Positions 41,991 to 51,112 of a DNA stretch of 64,000 nt are shown here, one piece after another; the first letter of the stretch is position 1, and the number at the start of each line of letters is the position of its first letter. The position numbers were made by a program, and so were the translations under genes. The DNA lies in contig NZ_ALVU02000001.1 of the NCBI RefSeq assembly GCF_000332075.2, positions 1,135,193-1,199,192 of the forward strand. The letters are read 5' to 3'. This stretch comes from Synechocystis sp. PCC 7509. GTDB lineage: Bacteria; Cyanobacteriota; Cyanobacteriia; Cyanobacteriales; Chroococcidiopsidaceae. Below the pieces are notes generated by a model, which saw only the letters and a list, made by a program, of their open reading frames with translations, did not search any database and was not told the origin of the DNA.

Positions 41991-42998
41991 ATGACTGAAT
42001 CACCATCTCTATTGAAAAGCTTTGAGGAGAAAAACCACTTTGTAGAGGCGGTGGAGGCTGAAAAACCCCTCTCCCCAACTTCTTTGCCATCTCCGAAGAT
42101 TTTTGCGTCGCCGCGCAAATCACCAATTGTTGAATCAATACCCGATTGGTTGCGTCGCCCGCTTGGTAAAGCTAGTGAAATTTCTACTGTCCAACGGATT
42201 GTCAAGCAACGGCAAATTCATACTATTTGCGAAGAAGGACGTTGCCCAAACCGGGGCGAGTGCTACGCTCAAAAAACTGCAACTTTCTTATTGATGGGCC
42301 CAGTATGCACTAGGTCTTGCGCGTTTTGTCAAGTAGATAAAGGTCATGCACCAATGCCTCTAGACCTAGAAGAACCGCAAAAAGTAGCCGAAGCCGTGCA
42401 ATTATTGGGTTTAAAGTATGTGGTTTTGACTTCCGTAGCTAGAGATGATTTGCCGGATGGGGGAGCAAGTTGGTTTGCAAAAGTAATTGCCAAGATCCGG
42501 TGCTTAAATCCAGAAACCCAAATTGAAGTATTGACATCAGACTTTTGGGGTGGGAAGGAAAGTAGCCAGGAGGCGTGGCGAAGTCGGATTGCGACCGTAG
42601 TAGAGCAAAATCCTGTATGTTACAACCACAATATTGAAACCGTCAAAAGGTTACAAGGACGAGTGCGGCGGGGTGCTAAATACGATCGCTCTATGCAGGT
42701 TTTACAAATAGTCAAACAATTAGCGCCGCAAATAACAACAAAATCAGGGTTAATGCTTGGACATGGAGAAACCCAAACCGAAGTAATTGCAGCAATGGCA
42801 GACTTAAGAAGTGTGGAATGCGATCGCTTGACTATAGGGCAATATATGCGTCCATCGTTGGCACACTTACCCGTGCAAAAGTATTGGACACCAGAAGAAT
42901 TTACTCAATTAGGAGAAATTGCCCGAAATATGGGTTTTAGTCACGTGCGATCGGCTCCATTGGTGCGTAGCTCTTACCATGCGGGAGAAAGTGAGTAG
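41991..42998 (+). CDS. lipA: lipoyl synthase, 335 aa
   Basis: LipA is a radical SAM enzyme that inserts two sulfur atoms into octanoyl groups on lipoyl-carrier proteins, including those of pyruvate dehydrogenase. The auxiliary cluster ligands are C80, C85 and C91 ([13 protein letters not shown]), the SAM cluster ligands C106, C110 and C113 (CTRSCAFC), and the final Ser ligand is in RSSYHAGE. I use ATG 41991; a GTG at 41895 would add 32 hydrophobic residues of no family resemblance. The N-terminal 50 residues are longer and more proline-rich than in most LipA. Upstream is the receiver gene, divergent, and downstream the psaX gene. Confidence 0.95.
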   Translation: MTESPSLLKSFEEKNHFVEAVEAEKPLSPTSLPSPKIFASPRKSPIVESIPDWLRRPLGKASEISTVQRIVKQRQIHTICEEGRCPNRGECYAQKTATFLLMGPVCTRSCAFCQVDKGHAPMPLDLEEPQKVAEAVQLLGLKYVVLTSVARDDLPDGGASWFAKVIAKIRCLNPETQIEVLTSDFWGGKESSQEAWRSRIATVVEQNPVCYNHNIETVKRLQGRVRRGAKYDRSMQVLQIVKQLAPQITTKSGLMLGHGETQTEVIAAMADLRSVECDRLTIGQYMRPSLAHLPVQKYWTPEEFTQLGEIARNMGFSHVRSAPLVRSSYHAGESE

Positions 42999-43120
42999 GG
43001 TAAAAGATATTTAAGCAGTTTTTCATGACCAATTAGCAAAAATATTTCTACAGATTTCTAGTCAAGGGTAGCGTTCTTTGGTATTCCTTAATTAAGTTAC
43101 AAGAAAAAGGATTTCTCCTT

Positions 43121-43264
43121 ATGACTGCCAAAATGAACGATCCCAAAGGCGCAACTATGAATACTAGCACTGCTCCTTATCCATTTCGGACTATTGTTTC
43201 CTTGATTCTTTTAGCTGGTAACTTTTTAGTTGCGGCTATCTATTTCCACATTGTTAATCCCTAG
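43121..43264 (+). CDS. psaX: photosystem I subunit PsaX, 47 aa
   Basis: PsaX is a single-helix peripheral subunit of photosystem I. It is present only in part of the cyanobacteria and contacts PsaA/PsaB and lipids or chlorophyll at the outer edge. This short gene reads MTAKMNDPKGATMNTSTAPY followed by PFRTIVSLILLAGNFLVAAI and YFHIVNP. The membrane helix and the PFRT...NFLVAA-YFH pattern match PsaX as I remember it. An AGAAAAAGGA tract lies ahead of the ATG and the gene ends in its own hairpin. Two in-frame ATGs (codons 5 and 13) make the exact start uncertain. Confidence 0.82.
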   Translation: MTAKMNDPKGATMNTSTAPYPFRTIVSLILLAGNFLVAAIYFHIVNP

Positions 43265-43276
43265 GGTTAAAGCGTT

Positions 43277-43303
43277 AAGGCGCACCTGCTTAACGTGCGC
43301 CTT
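43277..43303. terminator. hairpin after psaX, shared with the ABC permease gene
   Basis: AAGGCGCAC (43277-43285) pairs exactly with GTGCGCCTT (43295-43303), loop of nine. It starts 13 bases after psaX and ends 7 bases before the convergent permease stop. No long T tract. Confidence 0.7.
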
Positions 43304-43309
43304 AGTTAT

Positions 43310-44176
43310 CTAAATCGTGCTTCTAAACAAGCCTTTAGGACGAATTAACAGGACTAAAATCATAAACGCTAAAGCTACTGCTAGTTTGTATTGAGAACCC
43401 AACCAAGGTGTACTCATTTCTTGGGTAACACCAATAATTAAAGCCGCCGCGATCGCTCCGTAAGGGTTGCCAATGCCTCCCAAAATCACCGAAGCAAACA
43501 TTGGTAAAATCAAAAACCAGCCCATATTGGGGCGTAAACCTGTGGTTAAACCGTACATACAGCCGCCGATAGCGGTCAAAGTGCCAGCAATTATCCAAGT
43601 CCAAATAACTACTCGCTCGACATCTATCCCCGAAACACGAGCAAGATCGATATCGTCTGCTACCGCCCGCATCGCTTTACCGACTTTGGTGTACTGCAAT
43701 AAGTAATGCAATGCTAGGATGGCAGCCGCCGCAAGTCCCATAACTAATAACTGATTTTGAGGTATTCTTAACCCCCAAAGTGTTAGAGCATTAGTCACAG
43801 GCAAATCATAGCTTTGACTAGCACCGCCCCAAATTAGAATAATGCCATTGCGGATAAATAAAGCAAGTCCAATCGAAATAATAATTAGAGTAGTAGAACT
43901 AGCGCGGCGATCGCGCATGGTTGACCAAAGCAATTTTTCTGACAATAACATTCCGGCAATCGTGCCTAATACGCCTAAAATTATTGATAGCCAAATATTC
44001 ACGCCCCGAAGATTGCCAAAAAGAGCGATATAAGCGCCCAAAGTCATAAAGTCTCCATGGGCAAAATTTGATAACCGCAAAATGCCGTAAGTTAAAGTTA
44101 GCCCTACCGCAGCGAGAGCGATAATACTGCCTACAGCAATGCCATTAATGAATAATTGTGCTAGTTGTCCAGCCAT
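43310..44176 (-). CDS. branched-chain amino acid-type ABC transporter permease (LivH family), 288 aa
   Basis: A LivH-type integral membrane permease with about eight helices and the family starts GIAVGSIIALAAVGLTLTYG and ILRLSNFAHGDFMTLGAYIA. The EAA-like coupling region KAMRAVADDIDLARVSGIDV and the last part IGGIGNPYGAIAAALIIGVT are also present. Cyanobacterial members include NatC/NatD of the neutral amino acid system and Urt permeases for urea; the sequence alone does not tell which. No ATPase, second permease or binding protein is adjacent, so the system is scattered. It is divergent from a membrane kinase gene. Confidence 0.85.
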   Translation of the reverse strand: MAGQLAQLFINGIAVGSIIALAAVGLTLTYGILRLSNFAHGDFMTLGAYIALFGNLRGVNIWLSIILGVLGTIAGMLLSEKLLWSTMRDRRASSTTLIIISIGLALFIRNGIILIWGGASQSYDLPVTNALTLWGLRIPQNQLLVMGLAAAAILALHYLLQYTKVGKAMRAVADDIDLARVSGIDVERVVIWTWIIAGTLTAIGGCMYGLTTGLRPNMGWFLILPMFASVILGGIGNPYGAIAAALIIGVTQEMSTPWLGSQYKLAVALAFMILVLLIRPKGLFRSTI

Positions 44177-44318
44177 AGGTGATTTTTTGACTAAAAAGTA
44201 TTGACTATAAGGATAGAGTGTTGAGAGGGAAGTTATGAAAAGTAACTTGCCAATACTTGCAAGTTGGCAAAAACAATTTATAGCTGGGAAAATATTTTTA
44301 AATAATTAGCTGCAATCT

Positions 44319-46148
44319 ATGCGCCGTTTTTATTTTACTAGCCTGCGCGATCGCTTAATTTTACTAATACTTGTTTGCATTCTACCCGTACTAGGAATGA
44401 CACTATATAACGGCATAGAAGATCGACGTTTAGCTATACTTCAAACGCGAGCAGATATGCTCAAAGTTAGCAAGATTGCGGCTACTCATCAAGAGCAAGT
44501 TCTGCAAAATGCTCAACAGTTATTATTTGTGTTGGCAAAATTTACGCGAGTCCGCACTGCAAAAATGAACGAGTGTGGAACGCTTTTAAAAGATGTCCTC
44601 AAGTCCTATCCAATTTATAACAATATTGGGGTAGTCACATCCAAGGGGCAAGTAGTTTGTAGCGCTTTGCCCTCCATAACGGGAGTTGAAACGATCCAAG
44701 ATCGCCACTGGTGGCAACAAATAGTCATAAATCGTACTTTTGCCGTTGGCAAATTCCCTGATAGCTCTAGTCAAAACTCCATTATCTGCGCTTACCCACT
44801 ATTTAACGAGCAAAATCAAGTAGAGTCAGCAGTATTCGTCGTTTTAGATTCTAGTTGGCTTAGTCAAATTGTGCCTAAAATTCCGCTTCCAAAAGGGGCG
44901 ACTCTAAGCATCATCGATCGCCATGGTTCGGAGATTGTTCGCTATCCAAAGCCGAAAGATTGGCAAGTAAAATCTACGATGAATATGCCAATAATTAAGG
45001 ATATGTTAGCCACTGGAAAAAATGTTGCCCAAATTCGCGGCGTAGACGGTAGCGAACACTTGTATATCCCCACGCAGACAACCCGTTTCGCCGATCCCAA
45101 TAGGTATATGGCGGCTATTGGAATTTCCCAAATCGATCCCTTTGCGCAAGCTAGTAGGGCTTTGAACCGCAACTTGCTGGGACTTGCGATAGTTACAGCG
45201 ATCGCCATAACTATCGCCTGGATAAGTAGCGAACTATTCTGGATTCGTCCCCTAAAAAAATTAGTTAGTGCTACCGCGAGGATTGCGGCGGGGGATCTAA
45301 CTACTCGAACCAATTTACCCGATCGCCATGAAGAACTTAGCCAACTAGCGCAGACTTTTGATTATATGGCTGCGTCCCTAGAGCGCCAACTTACCGACTT
45401 GCAACGGGTAGAAATGGAAGTTAGACAACTCAATCAAACTTTAGAGCAACGAGTTGAGGAGCGTACCGTCCAATTAGAATTTACAAATAAAGAATTAGAA
45501 GCATTTTCCTATTCTGTATCTCACGATTTACGCGCTCCTTTGCGGCATATCATTGGTTTTGTTGAAGCTCTAGAGCGCGGATTAGAACCTACAGGCGCTT
45601 TAAAAAATCGCCAGCTTGCTCATTATCTAAGTGTAATTAATAATAGCAGCTATAAAATGGGACTGCTGATTGATGGTTTGTTGAGATTGTCGCGGGTTGG
45701 GCAAAAACCCTTAAGTACCCAAAAAGTTAATGTCCGCACTTTGGTGGATACTGCTATTGCTTTAGTAGTTCAACATCCTGATAGTTTGACGATAAAATTT
45801 ACTATTACAGAATTACCCACTGTGGAGGGCGATTCTACGTTACTTCAACAAGTATTTAGTAACTTAATTGACAATGCTGTTAAATTTAGTAGCTTTCGCC
45901 ATCCACCCGAAATTAACATCGGCTCTTTACCTGACGGCACAATTTTTATTCGAGATAACGGCATTGGTTTTCAAATGGAATATGCAGATAAATTGTTTGC
46001 CGCATTTCAGCGTTTGCATCCCCAACCAGATTTTCCCGGTACTGGGATAGGACTTGCAATTGTGCAAAGAATTATTCATCGCCATCGAGGTAAAGTTTGG
46101 GTTGAAAGTCAACCCACTTTAGGTACAACTTTTTATATAAAAATTTAA
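44319..46148 (+). CDS. membrane sensor histidine kinase with extracytoplasmic cache domain, 609 aa
   Basis: Membrane helices at about residues 14-30 and 287-307 enclose a dCache-like sensor (with YPIYNNIGVVTSKGQVVC and DRHWWQQIVINRTFAVG). Then come a HAMP linker (PLKKLVSATARIAAGDLTTR), a coiled coil of the VEERTVQLE type and a HisKA with EAFSYSVSHDLRAPLRHIIG. The ATPase domain has NLIDNAVKFSSF and GTGIGLAIVQRII. The HisKA is of the type common to bacteriophytochrome-like kinases. The ligand is unknown. No response regulator is directly adjacent. A 150-base gap separates it from the divergent permease gene. Confidence 0.9.
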   Translation: MRRFYFTSLRDRLILLILVCILPVLGMTLYNGIEDRRLAILQTRADMLKVSKIAATHQEQVLQNAQQLLFVLAKFTRVRTAKMNECGTLLKDVLKSYPIYNNIGVVTSKGQVVCSALPSITGVETIQDRHWWQQIVINRTFAVGKFPDSSSQNSIICAYPLFNEQNQVESAVFVVLDSSWLSQIVPKIPLPKGATLSIIDRHGSEIVRYPKPKDWQVKSTMNMPIIKDMLATGKNVAQIRGVDGSEHLYIPTQTTRFADPNRYMAAIGISQIDPFAQASRALNRNLLGLAIVTAIAITIAWISSELFWIRPLKKLVSATARIAAGDLTTRTNLPDRHEELSQLAQTFDYMAASLERQLTDLQRVEMEVRQLNQTLEQRVEERTVQLEFTNKELEAFSYSVSHDLRAPLRHIIGFVEALERGLEPTGALKNRQLAHYLSVINNSSYKMGLLIDGLLRLSRVGQKPLSTQKVNVRTLVDTAIALVVQHPDSLTIKFTITELPTVEGDSTLLQQVFSNLIDNAVKFSSFRHPPEINIGSLPDGTIFIRDNGIGFQMEYADKLFAAFQRLHPQPDFPGTGIGLAIVQRIIHRHRGKVWVESQPTLGTTFYIKI

Positions 46149-46569
46149 TAATTGGATATTGGTTGGGAAAATATTTCTAAACAAACAGCTTGTACGAGGC
46201 TAAGGTTTATCATGCAACTTATACTACAAACACTTTATAAACCCTTGAGAGTGATCAAATTTGATTGACTATCAAATAGTGCGTAAGGCGGATACAACAG
46301 TTATCATATATCCAAGTCATAAATAGACTTGGATTAAACTTACTTTTTTAAAAAATTTCATCCCAAAACTTTAGATAAATAATATAAACAGAGAAAAATT
46401 AAACTATGTTTTAAAAAATTGTTATTGCTGATTGTTGTGAAAAGATATTCATTTTTATTTACTTTCAATCCCAGTAACTGCAAAGTATAAAAAAGTCAAT
46501 TTTATTATTGAGTATAGTTAATTTTACGTACGTTTATACAGTTAATATCGATATAGAAGTAGTCAAATA
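46149..46569. other. noncoding region between two kinase genes
   Basis: About 420 AT-rich bases. A perfect 8-bp hairpin, TCCAAGTC/GACTTGGA with a 7-base loop (46311-46318 with 46326-46333), may be the terminator of the first kinase or a stray repeat; a related ATCCAA...TTGGAT hairpin follows the DUF1997 gene. Nothing else supported. Confidence 0.5.
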
Positions 46570-48822
46570 ATGGATGATGTAGATTACTCTCAATCTGGAG
46601 CGTGGCAGGAATTGCCAATCAAATTACCTCTACACCTATTGATTGTAGAAGATACGATCGCAGATGTGGAACTAATAACGCTGGTTTTAGAAAAGGCAAA
46701 AATATCGTTTTCCTACGACGCTATAGATACTTTGGCAAGTTGTAAAGACTTACTGCAAACTTCTGCTTATGATGCGGTACTTGCAGATTATCGTTTACCT
46801 CAGTTTACAGCTTATCAAGTGTTAAAAATATTACAAAGCTCTTGTCAAGAAATTCCTTTGATTTTAGTTACGGGGAGTTTGGGAGAAGAAGCCGCCGTTA
46901 ACTGTATCAAAGCCGGAATGACGGATTACGTAATCAAAGACAGGTTATTTCGATTGCCGATAGTTTTAAAGCGATCGCTACAAGAATTTGCAATGCGTCG
47001 TGAACAGCAAGCCGCCGTGGTGCAAATAGAACAAAGAGCCAAAAGCGAAGCAATTATTAATCAAATTGTGCAAGCAATGCGCGGTACGTTGGTATTAGAA
47101 GAAATACTGCAAACTACCGCAGATATGTTGCATTTGAATTTAGAAGTAGACAGTTGCCTCATATTTCAACCGGATGCCATAGGGGAAATGTGGATTTATC
47201 ATGTTAGTGCAGCTACTTCAGCTAGGGAAGATTTTATTGATAGAAAATGTAATCTTTACCCCTACTATCAAGATAAATTGAGGTTGGGAAAAGTAGTAGC
47301 TTTATCAATTATTGATAGTAGCGTTCCTCCAGAAGTTCATGAATTTGCCCTAAAGGAAGGAATTCACTCGTTAATAATTGCTCCCTTAGTGTATCAACAG
47401 ATGGAGTTAGGCGGAATTATTTTATTTCAAGGCGATCGCGATCGCTATTGGAGTGATAACGAAATATGGTTGATTAAAACTATCGCCGATCGTTGTGCGA
47501 TCGCAATTCATCAAGGTAAGTTGTTTCGCCAGCTTCAAGATCGTTCAAGTAGAGAACAAACTTTAAATCAAATCGCTAGAACAATTAATTCTAGTCTCGA
47601 TCCAGAATTTATTCTCCAAAAAATAGTTCAATTAACTGGTGAATGCTACAGAGTAGATCGAGTAGTTATTTTTTGTATCGATTTAAAAACTGAGCAAATT
47701 TCTGTTCGTAGTGAATGGAGAGCAAGAGAAGAAGTTAAACGTATACAGGGATTTCAAGAACCAATATGGGAATGGCTCGAATTGTTAGAACCAGCAGAGC
47801 AATCAAAACGTCACCAAGTTTTACACGTACCTACTGATAAAGAAAAAGCTGAAGTTGTAAGCAAGGAATTAGCGCTAATTGAGCAAGGGCAAATTCTTTC
47901 GATCCTCAAGGCTCCTATTTATATTCGGGGCAAGTTTTTTGGGGGGATAGGTTTGCACACAACCACTAAACATAGAGTTTTTAGCCAAGAAGAAATCGAT
48001 TTATTAACCCAAATTTCCGATCAAGCTGCGATCGCGCTCTACAATGCTCAAAGTTACGAAACGTTAGAAGAATTAGTTAAAGAACGTACTCAAGAATTAG
48101 AAAAAGAAAAATTAGTTTCTGAAAATGCTAATTTAGCCAAAAGTGACTTTTTAAGCAATATGAGCCACGAGTTAAGAACTCCACTAACTGGAATATTGGG
48201 CTTTTCTAATATATTATTACAACAAATCTTTGGGCCGCTAAACGACAAACAAAAACAGTATATAGAAGGTGTGGCTAGTTGTGGGGGACATTTACTAGAA
48301 CTAATTAACGACTTATTAGATTTATCTAAGGTAGAAGCCGGAAAAGAAGAATTAGTAATAGAAGAATTTGTAGTAGAGGATCTTTGTCAAAGCTGCTTGT
48401 CTCTATTTCGGGAGAAATGTTTAGACCAAAAAGTACAACTACAAATAGCGATCGCTAATGATGTAAACACTTGGATAGCCGATCGTCGTAGAATCAAACA
48501 AATACTTGTAAATCTATTATCTAACGCCGTCAAATTTACAGAAAATGGCTCGATAAAATTGCAAGTAGAAAAAAATGGGGATAATCTAAACTTTTTAGTA
48601 ATAGATACAGGTATTGGGATTAACCAAGCAGAGCAAGTAACTTTATTTCAACCCTTCAAGCAACTAGATAGCGGTTTGAATCGCAAATATGAAGGGACGG
48701 GATTAGGTTTAGCTTTGTCACGCAAATTAGCGCGGCTGCATGGAGGAGATATTACTTTAAAATCCCAATTAGAACAAGGAAGTTGCTTTACGTTGCATTT
48801 ACCAATGTCCCCATTGCTGTAA
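46570..48822 (+). CDS. hybrid-type kinase: N-terminal receiver, two GAF domains, histidine kinase, 750 aa
   Basis: Residues 15-140 are a receiver (LLIVEDTIADVELITLVL, Asp in YDAVLADYRLPQ, Lys in YVIKDRLFRL). GAF 1 spans about 170-315 (with LIIAPLVYQQMELGGIILFQ), GAF 2 about 335-500 (ILKAPIYIRGKFFGGIGLH). A coiled coil (LEELVKERTQELEKEKL) leads into HisKA (FLSNMSHELRTPLTGILGFS) and the ATPase domain (NLLSNAVKFTENGS, GTGLGLALSRKL). No Cys chromophore motif of a phytochrome or cyanobacteriochrome is seen in the GAF domains. No membrane helix. Its receiver probably takes input from another kinase. Confidence 0.92.
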   Translation: MDDVDYSQSGAWQELPIKLPLHLLIVEDTIADVELITLVLEKAKISFSYDAIDTLASCKDLLQTSAYDAVLADYRLPQFTAYQVLKILQSSCQEIPLILVTGSLGEEAAVNCIKAGMTDYVIKDRLFRLPIVLKRSLQEFAMRREQQAAVVQIEQRAKSEAIINQIVQAMRGTLVLEEILQTTADMLHLNLEVDSCLIFQPDAIGEMWIYHVSAATSAREDFIDRKCNLYPYYQDKLRLGKVVALSIIDSSVPPEVHEFALKEGIHSLIIAPLVYQQMELGGIILFQGDRDRYWSDNEIWLIKTIADRCAIAIHQGKLFRQLQDRSSREQTLNQIARTINSSLDPEFILQKIVQLTGECYRVDRVVIFCIDLKTEQISVRSEWRAREEVKRIQGFQEPIWEWLELLEPAEQSKRHQVLHVPTDKEKAEVVSKELALIEQGQILSILKAPIYIRGKFFGGIGLHTTTKHRVFSQEEIDLLTQISDQAAIALYNAQSYETLEELVKERTQELEKEKLVSENANLAKSDFLSNMSHELRTPLTGILGFSNILLQQIFGPLNDKQKQYIEGVASCGGHLLELINDLLDLSKVEAGKEELVIEEFVVEDLCQSCLSLFREKCLDQKVQLQIAIANDVNTWIADRRRIKQILVNLLSNAVKFTENGSIKLQVEKNGDNLNFLVIDTGIGINQAEQVTLFQPFKQLDSGLNRKYEGTGLGLALSRKLARLHGGDITLKSQLEQGSCFTLHLPMSPLL

Positions 48823-48908
48823 AACTGGGCAAAGATGCCTCCTGCTAGAGGTATCAAAGACTTTTAAAGTATTTAAAATAGAGTAGAGCGATCTTATGTA
48901 GATGAAAA

Positions 48909-49733
48909 ATGCGACAAAAAATTGAGCAACTAAAAACTTTATTTGCAGAGATGGAGCAAGCAATCATTGCTTACTCTGGAGGCGTTGATAGTGCTTTGGT
49001 AGCCAAGGTTGCTTACGACACGTTGGGAAGTCGCGCTCTAGCAGTTACGGCGGCTTCTCCTTCGCTACTACCAGAAGAATTGGAAGATGCTTGTATTCAA
49101 GCGGCGGAAATAGGCATTGCTCATCAAATAGTCCAAACTCACGAAATGGACAATCCTAATTACCGAGCAAACCCCATAAATCGCTGCTATTTTTGCAAAA
49201 GCGAGTTGCACGACACTCTTAAGCCTTTAGCTAAAGAACTTGGTTATCCTTATGTAGTAGATGGGGTAAATGCGGATGATTTGCAAGACTATCGACCAGG
49301 AATTGCCGCCGCCAAAGAAAGAGGAGCGCGATCGCCTTTGGCAGAATTAGGAATCACTAAGCTTGAAGTTAGGCAAATCTCGCAGATTTTAGGTTTGTCT
49401 TGGTGGAATAAACCCGCGCAACCTTGTCTTAGCTCGCGTTTTCCTTATGGGGAAGAAATTACCGTTGCTAAATTGCAGCGTGTAGGGAGAGCAGAAGTGT
49501 ATTTACGAAAGTTGGGGTTTAATAATTTGAGAGTGCGATCGCTTGAGGATACGGCAAAAATTGAATTAGCACCAGAGCAAATTAAGGACTTTGTCGCCAA
49601 TAGTGACTTGAGTGCGATCGTTTCTACTTTTCAAAGCTATGGCTTTATGTACGTTACTTTGGACTTGGAAGGCTACCGCAGTGGCAAATTAAACCAAGTT
49701 TTGACATCTAACGTCTTATCATTGCCAGTTTAG
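48909..49733 (+). CDS. larE: ATP-dependent sacrificial sulfur transferase LarE, 274 aa
   Basis: LarE adds sulfur to the carboxylates of pyridinium bis-dicarboxylate on the path to the nickel-pincer cofactor of lactate racemase. The PP-loop SGGVDS is at residues 23-28. The CYFCKSEL motif at about 97-104 supplies the Cys region involved in sulfur donation or cluster binding, and PCLSSRFPYG completes the family pattern. It starts a tight run with a methyltransferase, a histidine phosphatase and glucokinase. No larB, larC or lactate racemase gene is in the window, so the cofactor pathway, if present, is split. Confidence 0.9.
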   Translation: MRQKIEQLKTLFAEMEQAIIAYSGGVDSALVAKVAYDTLGSRALAVTAASPSLLPEELEDACIQAAEIGIAHQIVQTHEMDNPNYRANPINRCYFCKSELHDTLKPLAKELGYPYVVDGVNADDLQDYRPGIAAAKERGARSPLAELGITKLEVRQISQILGLSWWNKPAQPCLSSRFPYGEEITVAKLQRVGRAEVYLRKLGFNNLRVRSLEDTAKIELAPEQIKDFVANSDLSAIVSTFQSYGFMYVTLDLEGYRSGKLNQVLTSNVLSLPV

Positions 49734-49783
49734 AAAAATGTGGGGGTATATTTGTATATACCCTCTTACCAAAGCAGAAATAA

Positions 49784-50464
49784 ATGGGTTTTAAATTAGA
49801 TAAAATTATTCCTTGGGGAAGATCCACAAAGGAATATATTGGGATGTTTGATTTAACACCTCAAGAGCTTAATTTAGCAATGCTTGATTGCGGCGGTGGC
49901 CCGTCTAGTTTTAATGCCCAAATGACTCGCCAAGGGTGTAAAGTAATATCTTGCGATCCTCTATATCAGTTTAGCGCCGATGAAATTGCCGGGAGAATTC
50001 AAGAAACTTACCAAACAGTTATCGATGGAGTAAAAGCAAATTCAACTAACTATGTTTGGCACAATATTGAGTCACCCGAACAATTAGGAATAATTAGAAT
50101 GGAGGCAATGAGTAAGTTTTTAGAGGATTTCTCTTTAGGATTACAACAGAAACGTTATGTATTAGACAAATTGCCTAGTTTATCTTTTACAGATAAACAA
50201 TTTGATTTAGCATTGTGTTCTCACTTGCTATTTACCTATTCAGATCATTTATCAATAGAATTTCATTATAATTCTATTCAGGAATTATGCCGAGTTGCCA
50301 AAGAAGTCCGTATATTTCCGTTACTAAATATTTCTGGAGAGGAATCAAGCTTTCTTTTACCAGTGCTACAAAACTTAAAACAAAGCGGATACAAAGCTGA
50401 GATCAAACAAGTCAATTACGAATTTCAAAAAGGCGGAAATAAATTGTTAAGTGTAAGTTTATAA
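49784..50464 (+). CDS. SAM-dependent methyltransferase-like protein, 226 aa
   Basis: The order MLDCGGGPSSFNAQM (motif I) then GCKVISCDPLYQF (motif II) and FDLALCSHLLFTYSDHLS (motif IV) is that of class I methyltransferases. The glycine-rich loop is intact (DCGGGPSSF), so SAM binding is likely, but the substrate is not apparent. The spacing is 50 bases after larE and 6 bases before the histidine phosphatase gene, indicating one transcription unit. I cannot name a family closer than methyltransferase type 11. Confidence 0.75.
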   Translation: MGFKLDKIIPWGRSTKEYIGMFDLTPQELNLAMLDCGGGPSSFNAQMTRQGCKVISCDPLYQFSADEIAGRIQETYQTVIDGVKANSTNYVWHNIESPEQLGIIRMEAMSKFLEDFSLGLQQKRYVLDKLPSLSFTDKQFDLALCSHLLFTYSDHLSIEFHYNSIQELCRVAKEVRIFPLLNISGEESSFLLPVLQNLKQSGYKAEIKQVNYEFQKGGNKLLSVSL

Positions 50465-50470
50465 AAAATA

Positions 50471-51109
50471 ATGACTCAAACAATATGGATTGCTAGACAC
50501 GCCAACCGCCAAGACTTTGTTAACCCCGATTGGTTTCTCACTGCCGAAAGACGCTACGATCCGCCGCTTTCTGATGATGGCATAATCCAAGCATCGCAAC
50601 TAGCACAACGTCTGAGAAAGGAAAACATTACAGCTATTTTCTCCTCGCCATTTTTACGCACAATCCAAACAGCAAACCAAGTAGCAGAAGTTTTAGATTT
50701 ACCCATTAAACTTGAATGTGGACTAAGTGAATGGTTAAACCCGCAGTGGATGAGCGAAACCCCAGAAAAAATGCCAATTAAAGATTTGGTGGCATTATTT
50801 CCCCGGATTGATATTAACTATAATTCTCGCGTTATTGCCCAATATCCTGAAGTCGGTGAAACAGCATTTTTGAGAGCGGGAGAAGCGGCAAGAAAAATTG
50901 TTGAGGAGTTTTCCGAAGATATATTATTAGTAGGACACGGTGCATCGGTAGTCGGTGCAACAAAGGGATTGGTTGGGGAAGTTATCGAAATAAAAGCAGC
51001 TTTATGTTGCTTGATTAAAATAGTGCGTCAAGCTCCGCATTGGGTATTAGAACTCAATGGGGATACTTCCCATTTGGCTCAAGTAGAAGAAATAATCCGG
51101 TTTAATTAA
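50471..51109 (+). CDS. histidine phosphatase superfamily protein, 212 aa
   Basis: Phosphoglycerate-mutase-like fold with the phosphorylated His and Arg in IWIARHANRQDF (RHA in place of RHG), the second Arg in IFSSPFLRTIQTAN, and the second catalytic His in LLVGHGASVVG. The branch includes fructose-2,6-bisphosphatase-like and broad acid phosphatases; an exact substrate cannot be read. It is placed between a methyltransferase gene and glucokinase with 3-6 base gaps, so a role in sugar or sugar-phosphate turnover is an inference from context. Confidence 0.85.
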   Translation: MTQTIWIARHANRQDFVNPDWFLTAERRYDPPLSDDGIIQASQLAQRLRKENITAIFSSPFLRTIQTANQVAEVLDLPIKLECGLSEWLNPQWMSETPEKMPIKDLVALFPRIDINYNSRVIAQYPEVGETAFLRAGEAARKIVEEFSEDILLVGHGASVVGATKGLVGEVIEIKAALCCLIKIVRQAPHWVLELNGDTSHLAQVEEIIRFN

Positions 51110-51112
51110 ATT

